From Setophaga petechia (Eukaryota > Chordata > Aves > Passeriformes > Parulidae), in NCBI GenBank assembly GCA_024362935.1, contig JANCRA010000004.1, positions 24,419,121 through 24,483,120 on the forward strand: a stretch of DNA of 64,000 bases, written 5' to 3'. Every line of letters begins with the position of its first letter. Position 1 is the stretch's first letter. The notes below the pieces were generated by a model. It was not told the DNA's origin. It saw only the letters and a list, made by a program, of their open reading frames with translations, and did not search any database. Made by a program: the position numbers and the translations under genes. Below, piece by piece: positions 41,677 through 64,000 of the stretch.

Positions 41677-43624
41677 GACCACTCCTTTGCACCTGCCTGG
41701 GGTCCCTACGTCGCTCATTACTGTGACATACAGCCACAAAATTATTTCCTTTTCCTTTTAAAATGAGAAGAGAAAAAGCAAAGCAGAGAAATGTAGATCA
41801 AAACCACTGCATTCTCCTTTGAATTTCACCTTTATACCCATTTACTCTAAGCTTGAGTATGTCTCATCTCTGGAGGTAGTTTCTTTCAGGTCCTACTTCG
41901 CAGGCCTGCATCCTAGGATGCCTTTCAGCCTACGTCTGTTTCTGAAAATAGAGATTGAAAAGAGTTAATATTTAGAAGATAGTGTGTTCATTAGCCCTTC
42001 TCCCTCTGCAAGTATCTATTATATGAGATATGCTACATGGTATTCTCCCATCCTTTGCCAAGTATTCCTATTTCTGTAATACAGAAGATTCCTAAAGATT
42101 AGCATCGTGTGGAGGGAATGGATTTCCAAGTCTGAACAGGAAGGGTGTTCATCTTGAGATCATTGTCTCCAGTTAAATATGAAAGATAGATCAGATTTGC
42201 CCCCATAAAATAATACTAACAGGTTTTACACAACAACTCACACACAATAACCTCTAAGTTATATGATTATTAACCTCTTGGAAGAAGTGCATTAAGATTG
42301 GCATTTATAAATTAAGTGTGTTCATATCTGCAAAGGCAGTTCTTGTCAAAATTCCAGCTCAATTTTTTGCTTAAAGCTGATTTACTGTACTGTGCTTAAA
42401 AGGTTTTAGTAGGCTGGAAACATCATAGAAAGAGAAATGCAGGATGATTAATATATGGTACTTTTTCTGAAAACAGCCAAATTTAGCTTTCAGCTATTCT
42501 GATATATCCCAATTGTTTTAGCATGCAAAAGATCAGTTTTAGCTTGCTTGAGGGTCTTGTTCACCTCAGTTTTAATATGCATGGGCAAATTTCTGTACAG
42601 ATAAACTGTTTATTTTATTTTTTTTCCATGAAGGGTGAATTGAATTTATCACACTCATGCATTTAAGACAATGATAGCATTTTTGTTAGTGTTTATCCTT
42701 ATCTAATGCTTATTTGAATATAGGGATGTAATAAATTATGGCATCATGGTTATCTATAGCCAAGCTGACAGGATCTTGGTCAACTAAACCAAATAAATTA
42801 CTGTAAAAAAAAAAAAGACTAAAGTAAAATGGCTCATCAGGAATCAAGTGGTAACCACAAAAAACAGTAAACACTTGTGTTCTGGACAGAGAAGAGCCAT
42901 GCCAGCTACAGCAAAATGAGTTTACAGTGGAAAAGATCTGTGGTGCCCTTGCTGCTCTGGGCAGGTGAGAACTGGGCACCCTCCAAGGTGCTGCAGAGCT
43001 CTGTTACAAAAGGAAGCCTAATTCTAAACAAGGAAAATAAAAATTCTGGGGTTTAAATATATATCTTGGGAGGATTTAAGCTGTAAACAAAGCAACTGAA
43101 AGGTTAAGTTGCACAGATTTATTTGATTTACCAGATCTAACTCCAGACAAGTGGGAAGTAAGTGCCTGGGAATTATGCCATTCCCTTGACAGTCACTTGT
43201 TTGTCTTTCATAAATGCCTCCAGTTCATCCAGGAAGATCACTTCTTGTTCAACCTGGCATTAGATCCTAAGTGGGCCATCCCCTTCTTAAAGCCCATTTA
43301 CGATCTAATGCTTGTGAGAAACCTGACAAATCACTGATGGCCACCCAAGAAATAACTGGTTTACAGCTCTTGAATGATTCTGTGTTTTTTCAAAGACACA
43401 AAACAAGACTCAAAGTGCTTCAGAAGATGGACTTGCACAGGTGATGTGACAAGGCCCAAGTGCCTCTCTGGACTTATTGTTCTGTGAATCCTCCCTACTC
43501 AGTTTTCTATAGCTGGTACCATCCAGAACCTTTCATTTAAAGCAGAGTACCACGGTACTGAGAGGAGATTTTCTGTCAGTTTATTTTACTTCAGTTGAAA
43601 AAGTGTGAGTTGGTTTTCAGTTGT

Positions 43625-43712
43625 GGACTATTATATATATGTATATATAATGGTGTGTGTATATGTACGGACTATTATATATATGTATATATAATGGTGT
43701 GTGTATATGTAC
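43625..43712. repeat. Perfect 44-bp tandem duplication (two copies)
   Basis: 43625-43668 and 43669-43712 are identical. Each copy starts GGACTATTATATATATG and ends in GTGTGTATATGTAC. The lack of any difference means a very recent duplication or an assembly or replication-slippage product. Confidence 0.97.
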
Positions 43713-43795
43713 ATACACAAATATATGTATATATGAACATTTATATACACACGCACATATATATATATAAACAAAAAATTTATATATATTTAGAC
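43629..43795. repeat. TA/TG/CA-rich alternating purine-pyrimidine block
   Basis: About 165 bp of mixed (TA)n, (TG)n, (CA)n and TATATG runs include and follow the 44-bp duplication. It is capable of cruciform or Z-DNA structures and explains the tyrosine/isoleucine-rich short frames on both strands. Confidence 0.9.
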
Positions 43796-46170
43796 ATGAA
43801 AACATTGTTCATTTGTGCCTACAACAGCTGGGCACGAGCCTTACATGAGCAACTGTTGCTGCTACATTGTAAAAATTAAACAACAAGAGCACTACACAAA
43901 AATTCATATAGGATAATAAGTAATGAATGCTGTATGGCATAAATGCATCAAATAATCAGAAATATACAACTGAGCTGACCTATTTCTGCATCCAGGGAAA
44001 GCTGACTGGTCAAAAGGTTGAAAAAAAATAAAGGTATTGTTGTTGGCTTTTCTTGCCATATTAGAGAGTAGATATCTCAATAAGCCAAAATTTCTATTCT
44101 GGCAATAGCTTGTAGAAACTGCAGACATGCTGCTATTGCATAATCTGATAGCCATCAGTCTAGACTTGCTGCATGCTCTTTGTAGTAAATTTGTATCCCT
44201 CTTCTATAGGATTCCAGTAGAAATTTCTTCTTTGTGCATGGCAAATGCTGTAAAAATTTGATACACTATCTAAACAATCACTTGGCCACTTACATCCGTA
44301 TTTTTCTAGCAAGGTCTTAGAAATAGTTCAGTCCACAATTGCAATAGAAATAGTGGGAAAAGAAATTAAGAAATTTGCAAAACTTTTTTCATCACATCAC
44401 ATCATTTTCTATGACTGCTTTTTACTTATGCAGATATGGTTATGTTTATAATATCTTTCTTGGCATCTTGAGGGTTCTCATTCTCATCGCAGAGCCCTGG
44501 TACAACAAATTGCATCAGGACTGTCCCACATGCACACCACTAACAAAATTTAGAACAGTATCCTCAGAAGCAGACTTAGCAGATAATTTAAGTGGGTGTG
44601 CAACACAAAAGGATCTTACAGTGTTGGTAGTTCAGTGAGCAGTAATGCCTGTCAACTGTTGTCTGTTTATTGCCCATCAGTGTGTCCATGTTTAAGTCTC
44701 TTCATGAATCTCATTGCTCTTCTCATGAGGTAGATGGGAACACATTTGAAACCTACAACATTTGTGATATTGTGATTGGGTGAGGTCTACAAGATGAGAT
44801 ACTCACATGATTACTGCATAAGTATTTCATTTTTGTGCTCCTTAGGAAGTCCAGCCTTGAAAGGACTAGTGTAATCTATGAATGTGAATAGGGAGCTGAT
44901 TTTATGTTTTTATCACAACCTTGTGGAAAGAGGCTTCCAGCTGGAAAAAAAATCTATTGGAAACAACTTCTTTTAAAGGGATATTTAAAAATTTTCCAGA
45001 GAAAAGTCAAGACAATAACTGGTGAAGTGAAATAAATGCTTTCCTGGGGGAAGGAATTTCTGTCTCTTTGCCTCACCAAGAAGGGCAAGAAGGATGTTGA
45101 TTACATGTGTTTAATACCAAACCTGAAAAGGCTACTAAAACTATCAGAGAAAGTCCTCTAAAGACAAAAGGAGGCATATGCAAGCCAGACAAGTTAATGA
45201 TTAAATGACAAAGAAAAAGGCATGCATTTTTATAAGCAATGAAATGATTATGCATGAAAGCAAGGGGATAGTCCAGACTTTCAAATCAAGACTGACACAG
45301 TCTCTTTCTGGAGACAGTCTTCTGCCACATACAAGTCATTCAGCTCAATATTATGCTCCATATAGTTTAGAAGGTCGGCTTAGATGGTATAATGGTCACA
45401 GGTGGTGGTAAAATGTTAACACCTATTTTTTGTGACCAAGGGGAAACCCTTTCACTCTGTCACATTTCATTTTTTAAATATGGGCAAAAAAATGTTAATA
45501 ATTTATACTGTATCTTGCTGTCCCTGGCTGGATTCATTCATATCCAACTCAGGGAATTCGATGTGATGAGGTGATCTTGAGTTGCCTGTTCTGCTGGAGC
45601 TAATTCCAGAATGTGGTGTGACCCTCTCTATTCAGCCTCACCATCAAAGGTAGGTCACCTAGGGAGTGCAGTCTCATACCTGAAAATATATATTGCATCA
45701 TTTCCAGTGTGACATACTGTCTGCTAGTGAGTAAAATACCTAAAGGTCCAACACTTTTGGCTTCTGAAAACATGAGGTGAGAAGAGAGACTTTTTCTGTA
45801 GTTGTACTCCCTCTTGTCTCTAGTTCCCTGAAGTCATCCATGGGAGCCCCCTGCTTTTAAGGATTTAGCTGTGTGGGTATTATTTTAACATAGCCTCTTT
45901 TCAGCATTTACCCTTCTTTAATTTGTTTTGTCTTGCTTCATCTTTTATAGGAAGCAAAGTTCAACTTGTTTGGCTTTCAACTTAATGAAACCTATTTTTT
46001 TTACAGTTATCAGTTAAGATTTAAAACCAGAGATTATATGCTCTTAAAAGTACAAATAGCAGGTCAAATGCAATTGCCATTTAGAATCAAAGGAGGGAGA
46101 TACATAGATGTCATTTGAATGTTTGTGTACCTTTTCTTGTGAGACAGTGTTATGAGATGACTTTTTTGTT

Positions 46171-46240
46171 TATGTCATCTTTGGCCAAATTCTGCATTGT
46201 TTCTTCATGTCCTCTTTGGCCAAATTCTGCATTGTTTCTT
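46171..46240. repeat. 35-bp tandem duplication (two near-identical copies)
   Basis: Copy one (46171-46205) and copy two (46206-46240) share CTTTGGCCAAATTCTGCATT and flanking bases. They differ at only two positions near the start of the unit. Confidence 0.93.
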
Positions 46241-49068
46241 CAATGTAAATCCAGGATAATCTCTTGGACTTTAACAGAGATAATTTGCTTTATCCTGTTA
46301 GTAACTGAAAGCAGATTTTGACCTGAATTTTCTAGTGTATCTCCTGCTCAAGTATCCTCCCACTTAAGATAGTGTCATTATGGCTGGGGCCCTGAATATG
46401 TTAAATGGATTTTTTCCTTAGCTTATATATCCATCGCATCATATGTGTTTGATTTAGTTACATTGTTCTTATGTTTAAGCTCAGCCCATTTAGTCATACT
46501 GTAGTTTTTTATTTGTTTGGTAACTCAGCACAGTTCAAAAAGGTAACAGTAATGGATAGAGCATAACAAGTTACAAATACATTCTGTGCAGATCTCTTCT
46601 GCACCTTGCTGTGTTTCAGCTTTTGCAGTTTGGTTTACAAGATGGATTGTTTATTCGAATGCCTGATTTATATGAGTATTCAACAGCAGCTGTAAATGTA
46701 CTACCAAGAAGTATTGAGTGTGGTTTTTATTTATTTTTACTCTATTGTTTGTAAAGTCCTCCAGGATCTTCACAAAAAAGCTTCTTTGTACTGCTGGGCC
46801 AAACATTAGCAGTATAATGGGCTCAAAATGGAGAGGACCCACACAAAATTCAGACTGTCTTCATCACAGAAGAAGTGATGGCAGCTGTGGGCAGAAAAAA
46901 ATTAAAAACTGCCTTTGCTGCCTTTCCCCTCTGGGAAAGGAACAGAGGCATCCTCCTGGCAATACAAGTAAAGCAGAAGGAAAGAGAACTCCCCAAGAGG
47001 CAGGGTTAGATGGCAAGTTTTTTAGGGGATGGGGGTAGCACTCATTTGTTATCAATCATTTTTAAAGCTCAGGTGATGAGACGTGCCACACTCTGGAGCT
47101 CAGGTGCCATGCCAGGGCAGCAGTCTTTCAGCTCTGCCGGTCTGCCTTGTCACTGGTATTAGCAGAGGCCAGCAATGTTGGTTAACTTGTGTCCGTGGGG
47201 AAAAGGAGTGTTTTGGTTCAGGCCTATTTTGCGCTGACGGCATTTTGAGCCTTTCTTGCAAAACCAGTGCTGAGGAGGAAATGAAAATAAAAGCAACTTC
47301 ATACTGACTGCAGGGGACCTCCTAAGGTAGCTGGCCAAACAAAGCATCACCATGACAAAACTTAATTTTATGCCAGACCAACATGTGACAAGAGTAAAAA
47401 ATGTAGCTACTGTGCAGTGTCATTTCATATGTACCTAATGGGATGTGCAGCCTCTGCTAGAAGACTTGCCACTGGAAAAGGAGGCTATGAAAATCCCCCC
47501 TGAAGCCACGATCTGTGGGGAAAGCAGCAAAGCCTGGTGAGTCTGGTGGCCTGTGGGGAGAATCCAGTTTTCCCCCTCCATGCACGGGGCACGGGAAGCC
47601 TGCTTGCCCACTGGCCAGGGGTCTTCTGGCAGGCGCCAGCAGATCCGGTGGAGATCTGTCCTTCAGGTGTGTGTCCACCTCAATATGGCTCATGTGTGCT
47701 GGATTGCTCACTCTGGAGCCTGCTCCATCACCAAATTTCCCTCATGTCCACACACAGGGAAATGGAGTGTATTTACATGCGGTGTGCTCAGGTTAGGTTG
47801 CTGTAGGCTTAGAGTGTGGGACACACATTTTCTTCTCATGTAAGCTGTGGTCCTTTTCTCCAAATACTGTTTAAATAGGGACAGGCTGTGCCGTTTCTCC
47901 CTACTAATGTTATCATCAGCACTCCTTCTTTAGTCATGGAGACAAGATGGTATTTTTGTAAGTGGTCACCTGGTTTGAAATAGGCCTGTGACCAAGTATG
48001 GAGGCAGGTGTTGGTCTGCATCTGGTTAGATTCTAAATTATTGGCAGGGTTCAGTCCTGGTGCCTGCAGCTGAGCAGCCAAGGTGGGATTTTCACTCTTG
48101 CAAAGACAGCCTGATGCCAGTGCACTGCTATTTAATTTGCTGTGTTTAGAATTTAAGTTACAAATGGGCTTCTTTCAGGAAGGGTTAAATCAGCGTTTGC
48201 AAAGACAGCTAAGTGCACTGAGGTTAAAATCATCAGCAGATGCTGTCTGGATTGTACAGTTTCAGTAACACAAGCTGTCCATGGTATTGGCAGCTAAACT
48301 GCCCTTAGAACTGCTTTATTTAGCTTGAACATTGTAAATTGATAATGTAGTCTACAAAATTTAGTACAGTATTTTAAATATTAAAGATTTTAATGGAAGC
48401 TTTCGCTGAAAGGAGAATGTAAAATAAGTCAAAAAAATGTTCCTGGGCTTCAGGGTTTGAATCAATTGATTCTGGGCAGCAGTTGAACTAAGGTTCTGTC
48501 TGCTACGTGGACTAAAACCTTTGTCCATCTTTTGTTTCTTTTACTTCAGATCAATGCTGGAAATCACATTTGTGAGAAACATGGGAAAGCAGTGGTTTGC
48601 TTACAAGTAGTAAGTAAGCCAGGCTGTTAAGTTGCATTTAGTTGAAAGAGGACACATTGGGTTTTCTTAGAGGACACCTTGGGTTTAGGTTAATTTTAAA
48701 ACTTTATTGATTTGGGCAGGAGAGTTCTACTATTGTTAAAGGTACAAAAATAGAAAAGGTGTGAGAACAGCTTTGTTTGTTTTCTGATTCGCTGTCGTAA
48801 TGTTTTTTAAAAATTAGCATTGGGTCTTATGTATGCTTTGCAGCAGTCATCCTAACATCCATGATGATAAATGGCCTGTTCCCAGGTGACTCTTAATTCC
48901 ATGTCTTCTTATCCAAAAAATGCACTACCCTCCAAATACAAATGTATAAACTCAGTCTTTCTTGCAGAAAATGGTAAAAACTGACATGTGGGCTCTTTTA
49001 TTCCTTCCCTGCTTTACAGGCAATCCTATCTCCATGTGGCTGTAAGCATGGGCTCCAACCCATCCTGA

Positions 49069-58684
<9,616 letters not shown>

Positions 58685-58920
58685 TAATAAGCTAGGTCTT
58701 GTTTAATCCTCTTGCCACATTGGTGTGACTGATCTGCTTTTATACTTAACCATCTGTCTGTCAGGTAATTTAGAACCTAGCATATGGAGAACCTGGTTCT
58801 GAATTTAAAGGTTTTGGTGAACTTGGAGAGTTAATCAGAGCAATCTGTCATGTTTTATTGTTTATATATGTTGGGTTTAGATTCTAAATTACAGAAAGGT
58901 CTTTTTCTCTGGGCAAAAAT

Positions 58921-58986
58921 TTTGCTTGGCATAAGTGAAGAAGAAACAACACGTTTGCTTGGCATAAGTGAAGAGGAAACAACAGA
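58921..58986. repeat. 33-bp tandem duplication (two copies)
   Basis: 58921-58953 and 58954-58986 both start TTTGCTTGGCATAAGTGAAG. They differ by one internal A/G change and the last two bases. The period is a multiple of three, so the overlapping short frame shows a repeated LGISEEETT peptide, which is coincidental. Confidence 0.93.
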
Positions 58987-61344
58987 TAAAAAGGGTAATC
59001 AAATTTGGCCCAACACTTCGAAAATATTAAAATATGTTCTTAAATACTGCTAAGAAAAATGGAAGTGGTAACTTTGGGTAGCAGTTGTATAATGCATCAG
59101 TTAACTGGAGGAAAAAGGAGCACTGGGCAGCAGCAGCGACCAGTACTTTACTCAATAAGAGATGAGTGAGAAGTTTGTTATACTGAGCACATGAAAGGTT
59201 TTCCTGCCTTAAACCAGGGCTTTAGTCCTACTTCTTAATGTTGAAGAGCTGTTTTGCAAAGGATAAGAGTAGCCCATTGCTCTTTTCACTCTGACTGTTT
59301 TTCCTGAGCTTGGTTTCCATAAGGTGCGATCTTTTGCAAAGGCTTTCTGAGATTGCTGGGCTCATGTCGTTGACACCATTTGCTGTTTGCTATCACATTT
59401 GTAGTTTCATGATTGGAACTGAACCTGTTTGTGGCTTGGGGAAGACAATCCATAACCAAGCTGATAATTTACAAACACTAGAGTTTATCCTGTAAGGTAA
59501 TCTCATCATCCTTAAGCACATGTTTTTTATCTGCCCCTCTACTCCTTATTTCTTGTTCCTTTTTCATTATTAATTTCTTAGCCAGTCAATTTGGATTGTG
59601 TTATTAAAGTGTCACCTCACCATCAGTATTGGTGGGATGCCTGGGAAGAGATTGTTTCCACATCTGGCTAAGGCTGGACAGGGTAGACAATGCTACACTT
59701 TTGAAAATTATTGTTGAATGCTGATTCGCTTAAAAGCTTATAAGGTGTTATTAATTTACTTTACAGTTTACTTAACTGTAAATGTTCACTGTTAATTTTC
59801 TTTCCTTTTGAAGACAAACCTAGTATTTAGTAAACATATCCAGATTCCTCTTATATATTGTTATTTTGGAAACTGGCACTCTGAATTATTTGATCAACGT
59901 AAAACAAGCGTTTGACTGCACTTCATAGCTTGAAAAAAATATACAGGATGGTAATAATTTTTTCTATGTTTCAAAGGACACCCGTGAGCAGAGGCTAAGG
60001 TTTCTTGATTTTGCATCTGATTTTGCATATTGCCGTTTTGCACCACTTGTTGGGACTGAAGTCATCAGTGTTTACCATGCTAGTCGTTACACTTAAGAAT
60101 GAATGTATATGCAAGACAGTACATGTTTCCAAAGGTTGTCACAGTCAGAGGCAACATTTTGGAACATATACTTTGCTTATTTCTGAAAAAAATATGTAAC
60201 TCCCCCTGCTGCATAAAAGCTACCTGCAAAAGGGGATAGAATCTCAGTAGTCATATGACCTTCCTGGAGACAGCTGAGGCTTGGCTCAGGCACGTGATGG
60301 CATACAGACTCTGGCATCAATGTACCTGATCACACACATCTGGGTTTAATCCTCGAGTCTTGCACATGAGTACTCAAGCAAAGCTTCTACCCGCTGAAAC
60401 ATAAATTTAGAACAACACCCATGACCCAGACAAAGCAGAAGTTCAGGAAATCCTGGGTAACCTGGATAGTCTTTGGGCACCTCTGAAAGGATCTCATTTA
60501 AGAGGCACATTTTATTTCCCTCTGTCCCTCATAACAGAATCACTCTCTTCTTTCCTTATTCTCTCCCTTATCTTCACTTATTTTTGAGGTGAAGGAGGGC
60601 GTCTGGGAGGTCCTGGGAGTAGCAAAGGAGGAGGCAATAGTGTGAAGAGGGTACAATCATTGATGCGAGAGAGGGAACAAATAAGGTGGGAAAGATAATT
60701 GTGAGAGGTGTTAGTGAAAGACAGAAATGTAAATGAAGAGAGAAAAAGGTAAACAAGTGTCAAAGGGGATGGTGTAAAATAACATAGCCCCATCCAAACT
60801 GGAGGTATAAGCTTGCAGAGTGATGGGTGGATATGAAACTTCAAGTTGGGAAGTTGCTTGTTCTACACAGTAAGAAAAAGAAGAAGGAAGCTTCTCTGGC
60901 GCCTCATGTTCCACTTGGTTTCTAATTAGTGCAGAGAAGGGATAGAGCCGCAGCCTGCCATGTCACCATAATTCACAGCTGATAAATTTTGAAGTTCCAG
61001 TTGAGCCTGTGAAGTTTTGGCCTGCCATTTCTGAGACTTATGTGGGCCGGTCAGAAGATGGTCATGAAAAAATCAAGGCAATGATGAATTTCCATGATGT
61101 TGCCTGGAGAATTGCATCCTTGGCAGGCCTAAGTCAATGATAACACTGGAATGGCACTGACGTACCATACCTAATTGCCTATAGCAGGCTGAGTCTTTTT
61201 AACTGGTCAGGCTTAAACGCTCACAGAGAAGCAAATCATCCCCAACCCTGACAACTTCATCTGATGCTCATTGGAGAGATTTACACAATTCCAAAAAGTT
61301 CTGCGAGAAATGGTTTGTCATTTGTGAGTTTTAATGCGCTGGAA

Positions 61345-61368
61345 TTTTTTGTTTTGTTTTGTTTTTTG
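61345..61368. repeat. (TTTTG)n short microsatellite
   Basis: The tract is a T-run with three TTTTG-type units. Confidence 0.85.
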
Positions 61369-62767
61369 GAGCCTGCCCCTCAGTCATGATGTTAGATTTG
61401 CCCAAGATGATTATTTATAGCTTGCTTCTGTAAGATAAGGATGATCCCAAGTCATTGTGCACAGTTAGATTTTTTATGACGTTCTACATTGAATCAGCTC
61501 AGCTGTTAAGAGATGCTTCAGGGAAGAGTGGGAGAGAAGTAACCCTTGGACTGGGAATACATATGATGTGTGGCTGTGATTACACAAGCTTTCCTTTTTT
61601 CTCCCCCTTTCTTTTTTCCTGTCTTTCTCATCATGCAGGAATCTTGAAAGTAGGGGAAGTCCTGATGTACATGCTAGCATCCAATGTAACAGTAGTCGGA
61701 TTTGATAGTCAGACCCTGGGGACATGAAAAAACTGTGATGACTTTTCTTACCCATAAGTGCTCTACACCCTAGGCCAAAACTAAACAACTCTCAAGTAAT
61801 TGGTTTGGTTTGTGAGCCAAACAGCTCTAGCAACACTGCTGAACTGCAATCCTAATAGCACAAAAGACCCTTTCACAAAGTTATTTACTTGGAGAGCTTA
61901 GGTCTCAAGTTTATTAGGGGCTTTTATTTGTTTTGTTGATAGCTGAAGTTTGCTGTATGATTTCCTACCCCCACAGGTCAGGGTTTCCTATCTTACTCTA
62001 AGATACCCAGGTAATTCTTTAATGTATCTTTCAGTGCTTTTAAGTGCTGACACTGAAGCCTGGGAAGAGCCACTTTGTTGTTACTTGTTCTTGCATTCAG
62101 AGATAATATATCAGGACCTTTTTAGGCTTCCAGTTCATGTTTGCAAGTGATTGCTCAGTACTTGATCTTAAAATAATTTCAACATTTCTTAATTATAAGC
62201 AAGAAGCTTGGAAAAAAGTAGAAGTCATCTTATCCCAGTAGGTGGAAAAACTTAACATGGATATGCTTTGAATATCCAGCCTGGTCAGCCAACTACAGGC
62301 TTGAGCCAAGATTTGGGATGAAACTGTGATCTCACTAGACTAAGCAAGAGCTCTGCCATTACCTTCATTAGGATCAGAGTTTCACCCTTCCCCACTTTTA
62401 TGTTTGTCCAGTGCAGGATAGACATTCTGTTTCTTATTTAGGTTTATGGAGCTCAGTTTTGTAATCCCTATTTAGCTATTGTATAACCCACTTGCCTTTA
62501 TGTAACAGCACAAGAACAGTGGAGAAAATGTGGACTCCTTTTTTCAGCTTGCACAAACCACTCAAAACGCTATTAAAAGACTGGGCCTGGTGTGGTTTCT
62601 ATCTTTCTTTAAGCCCCAATTTGCCCTAAAACTACAGAGAGGTTCACAAATTAGTTTCTTTCACTTCTGACACATATCAGCAGAAGACTAAGAGGACGTG
62701 TTTCATTATAAATTTCAGTGACTCCATTTGTCTTTAAAATCTTCACATTTTGCATCATTTTGCTATT

Positions 62768-62825
62768 TAAAGAGAGCATAGCATATCAGATTGGAAGAAG
62801 AGACAGAGGTTACTGAGTCTAAGTC
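62768..62825 (-). mobile_element. Possible very degraded CR1-like 3' end
   Basis: GCATATCAGATTGGAAGAAG and the following GAGTCTAAGTC have the layout of antisense CR1 3' ends (AGTTGGAAGGGAC..GAGTCCAACTC). Divergence is high, and a chance resemblance is possible. Confidence 0.3.
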
Positions 62826-63466
62826 TTTCACTCTTGAGGGGAGCCACAGAGTAGGTGTTAAGGGTAGGAGCAACAAGAACCTGAGATCTCATGATGCTGC
62901 AGGGAAAACACCAACACTCACTAGTACTTTAGCCCCTTCTATATAAGACACCAAGCCCCACAAAAATTCTAGTCTGCCAGGGAAAAGGAGAAGTTTTCAA
63001 CAGTGTCCTAAGCACCTAAAGAGAAGCTATGCTTGGCAAAATTTCCTGAGAGATCTTAAGAACTCAGTCACACCTAGCACACAGAAAGATGTGAGAGTAA
63101 TCCCCATCAGATATTTCCATGAAAATTGCCTTCTGAACTGGAAAACTGTAGGAAGCTATGTAGGCCCAAGCCAGCTGCACCAGCCTGTGGCATAACTTGC
63201 TTTTGGTCATGCTCCTCAGAGCACACCTGGCCATGTTTCCTGTCCTCAACACCTCAGAGAAGTGTGGGAACCGAAGATGATCCAGATTCAAATCAAACAA
63301 CAAGAGGGAAAACAAAAAGGCAAGTCCTGAAGACAGACTTTAGTTAAATGAGTTAATAAGGCACAGCCTGCAAAATGCTGAGAGGCTTTTTCTCAAATAC
63401 CTCTCAGATATAGAACTGGATAGCAGCAATCTTGCATTTCTGAAGCCTGGATTTCTGACTTCTGAA

Positions 63467-63516
63467 TCCTGTCCTGTCACACAGTCCCTTCTCCTGTCCT
63501 GTTACACAGTCCCTTC
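63467..63516. repeat. 25-bp tandem duplication (two copies)
   Basis: 63467-63491 and 63492-63516 both read TCCTGTCCTGT then ACACAGTCCCTTC, with one C/T difference at the twelfth base. Confidence 0.93.
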
Positions 63517-64000
63517 TCTCAAAGTGGATGTTGCAAATAAGTAGGATCCTGTGTTGCCAGTGCTTTTTCCAAAAGGCTGCACAACAGCTTCTCTGTCCTA
63601 ATAGCTGCATTTTTTTTTTAATTCAGCAACTTGAATTAACTCATGAGCAATAGAGACCTACTTGATCACATTATTCTACTCTCTTTCCAGTCTTTAAATC
63701 TCAATTGTATTTAGACAAACTACTCCTGTCCCCTACCAGACTGTCAGAAAGAAGGCCCACTGTCAGGAAAAAAAGTACCTTCATTTTTTTTCCTTTTCAC
63801 ACTTGTCTTTTCCAATGACTTTCAGTGTGTGAAAAAGCAATTTTTGTATCTCTTTCTAGTACAGACATTGCTAGAACTGTGAATGGTATTTTCCAAATCT
63901 GATATTTCCCTTTCTTTGATTAGAGGTACCTCCCAGCCTCTAATGAAAATATGCTGGATAGTAAATCCAAACCCACATAGCCTGCGTCATTGTCACATGT

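Noticed and set aside
43595..43879. Tyrosine/isoleucine-rich frames on both strands
   Set aside because: They are direct translations of the TA/TG microsatellite block.
47457..47843. Several overlapping frames on both strands
   Set aside because: Many simultaneous open registers are the signature of local GC richness, not of a gene.

Overview
The window is vertebrate genomic DNA, most probably from a bird. It covers an internal part of one large plus-strand gene, the neurotrophin receptor tyrosine kinase gene NTRK2 (TrkB). The bird assignment is an inference. It rests on low repeat density, CR1-type LINE fragments as the only interspersed repeats I can recognise, fairly compact introns, and coding exons nearly identical to remembered amniote TrkB. 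A crocodilian or turtle is not fully excluded.

Layout: positions 1-17172 are intron. Exon A (17173-17361) encodes the intracellular juxtamembrane segment with the NPQY Shc/FRS2 docking motif. A 31.75 kb intron follows (17362-49111). Exon B (49112-49242) encodes the glycine-rich loop and the ATP-anchoring lysine. Exon C (54812-54984) encodes the rest of the kinase N-lobe and the hinge. Exon D (58435-58669) encodes the catalytic loop (HRDLATRN), the DFG motif and the activation loop up to DYYR. Positions 58670-64000 are intron. The four exons have GT/AG boundaries and compatible phases (1, 1, 0, 2, 0), and they join into one open frame of about 242 residues that ends inside the kinase domain. 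The signal peptide, ligand-binding region, transmembrane segment, rest of the C-lobe and C-terminal PLC-gamma docking tyrosine are not in the window.

The rest, about 98.9 percent, is intronic. It holds one clear CR1 LINE fragment (minus strand, 12868-13136), two weaker CR1-like 3' end relics, several microsatellites, short perfect tandem duplications (44, 35, 33 and 25 bp periods) and a few inverted repeats. I see no second protein-coding gene, tRNA, rRNA, CRISPR array or bacterial-style system. Apart from those overlapping exons A-D and the CR1 piece, the long reading frames are chance openings, mostly in GC-richer intron.

The observation most worth checking is a candidate alternative 3' terminal exon at 40557-40588 in the intron between exons A and B. 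Joined to exon A in the correct phase, it would give a ten-residue tail beginning WPRG before a stop. This resembles the tail I remember for the human truncated isoform TrkB-T-Shc, and it lies between the same two exons. It is a hypothesis based on a short match, not an established exon.
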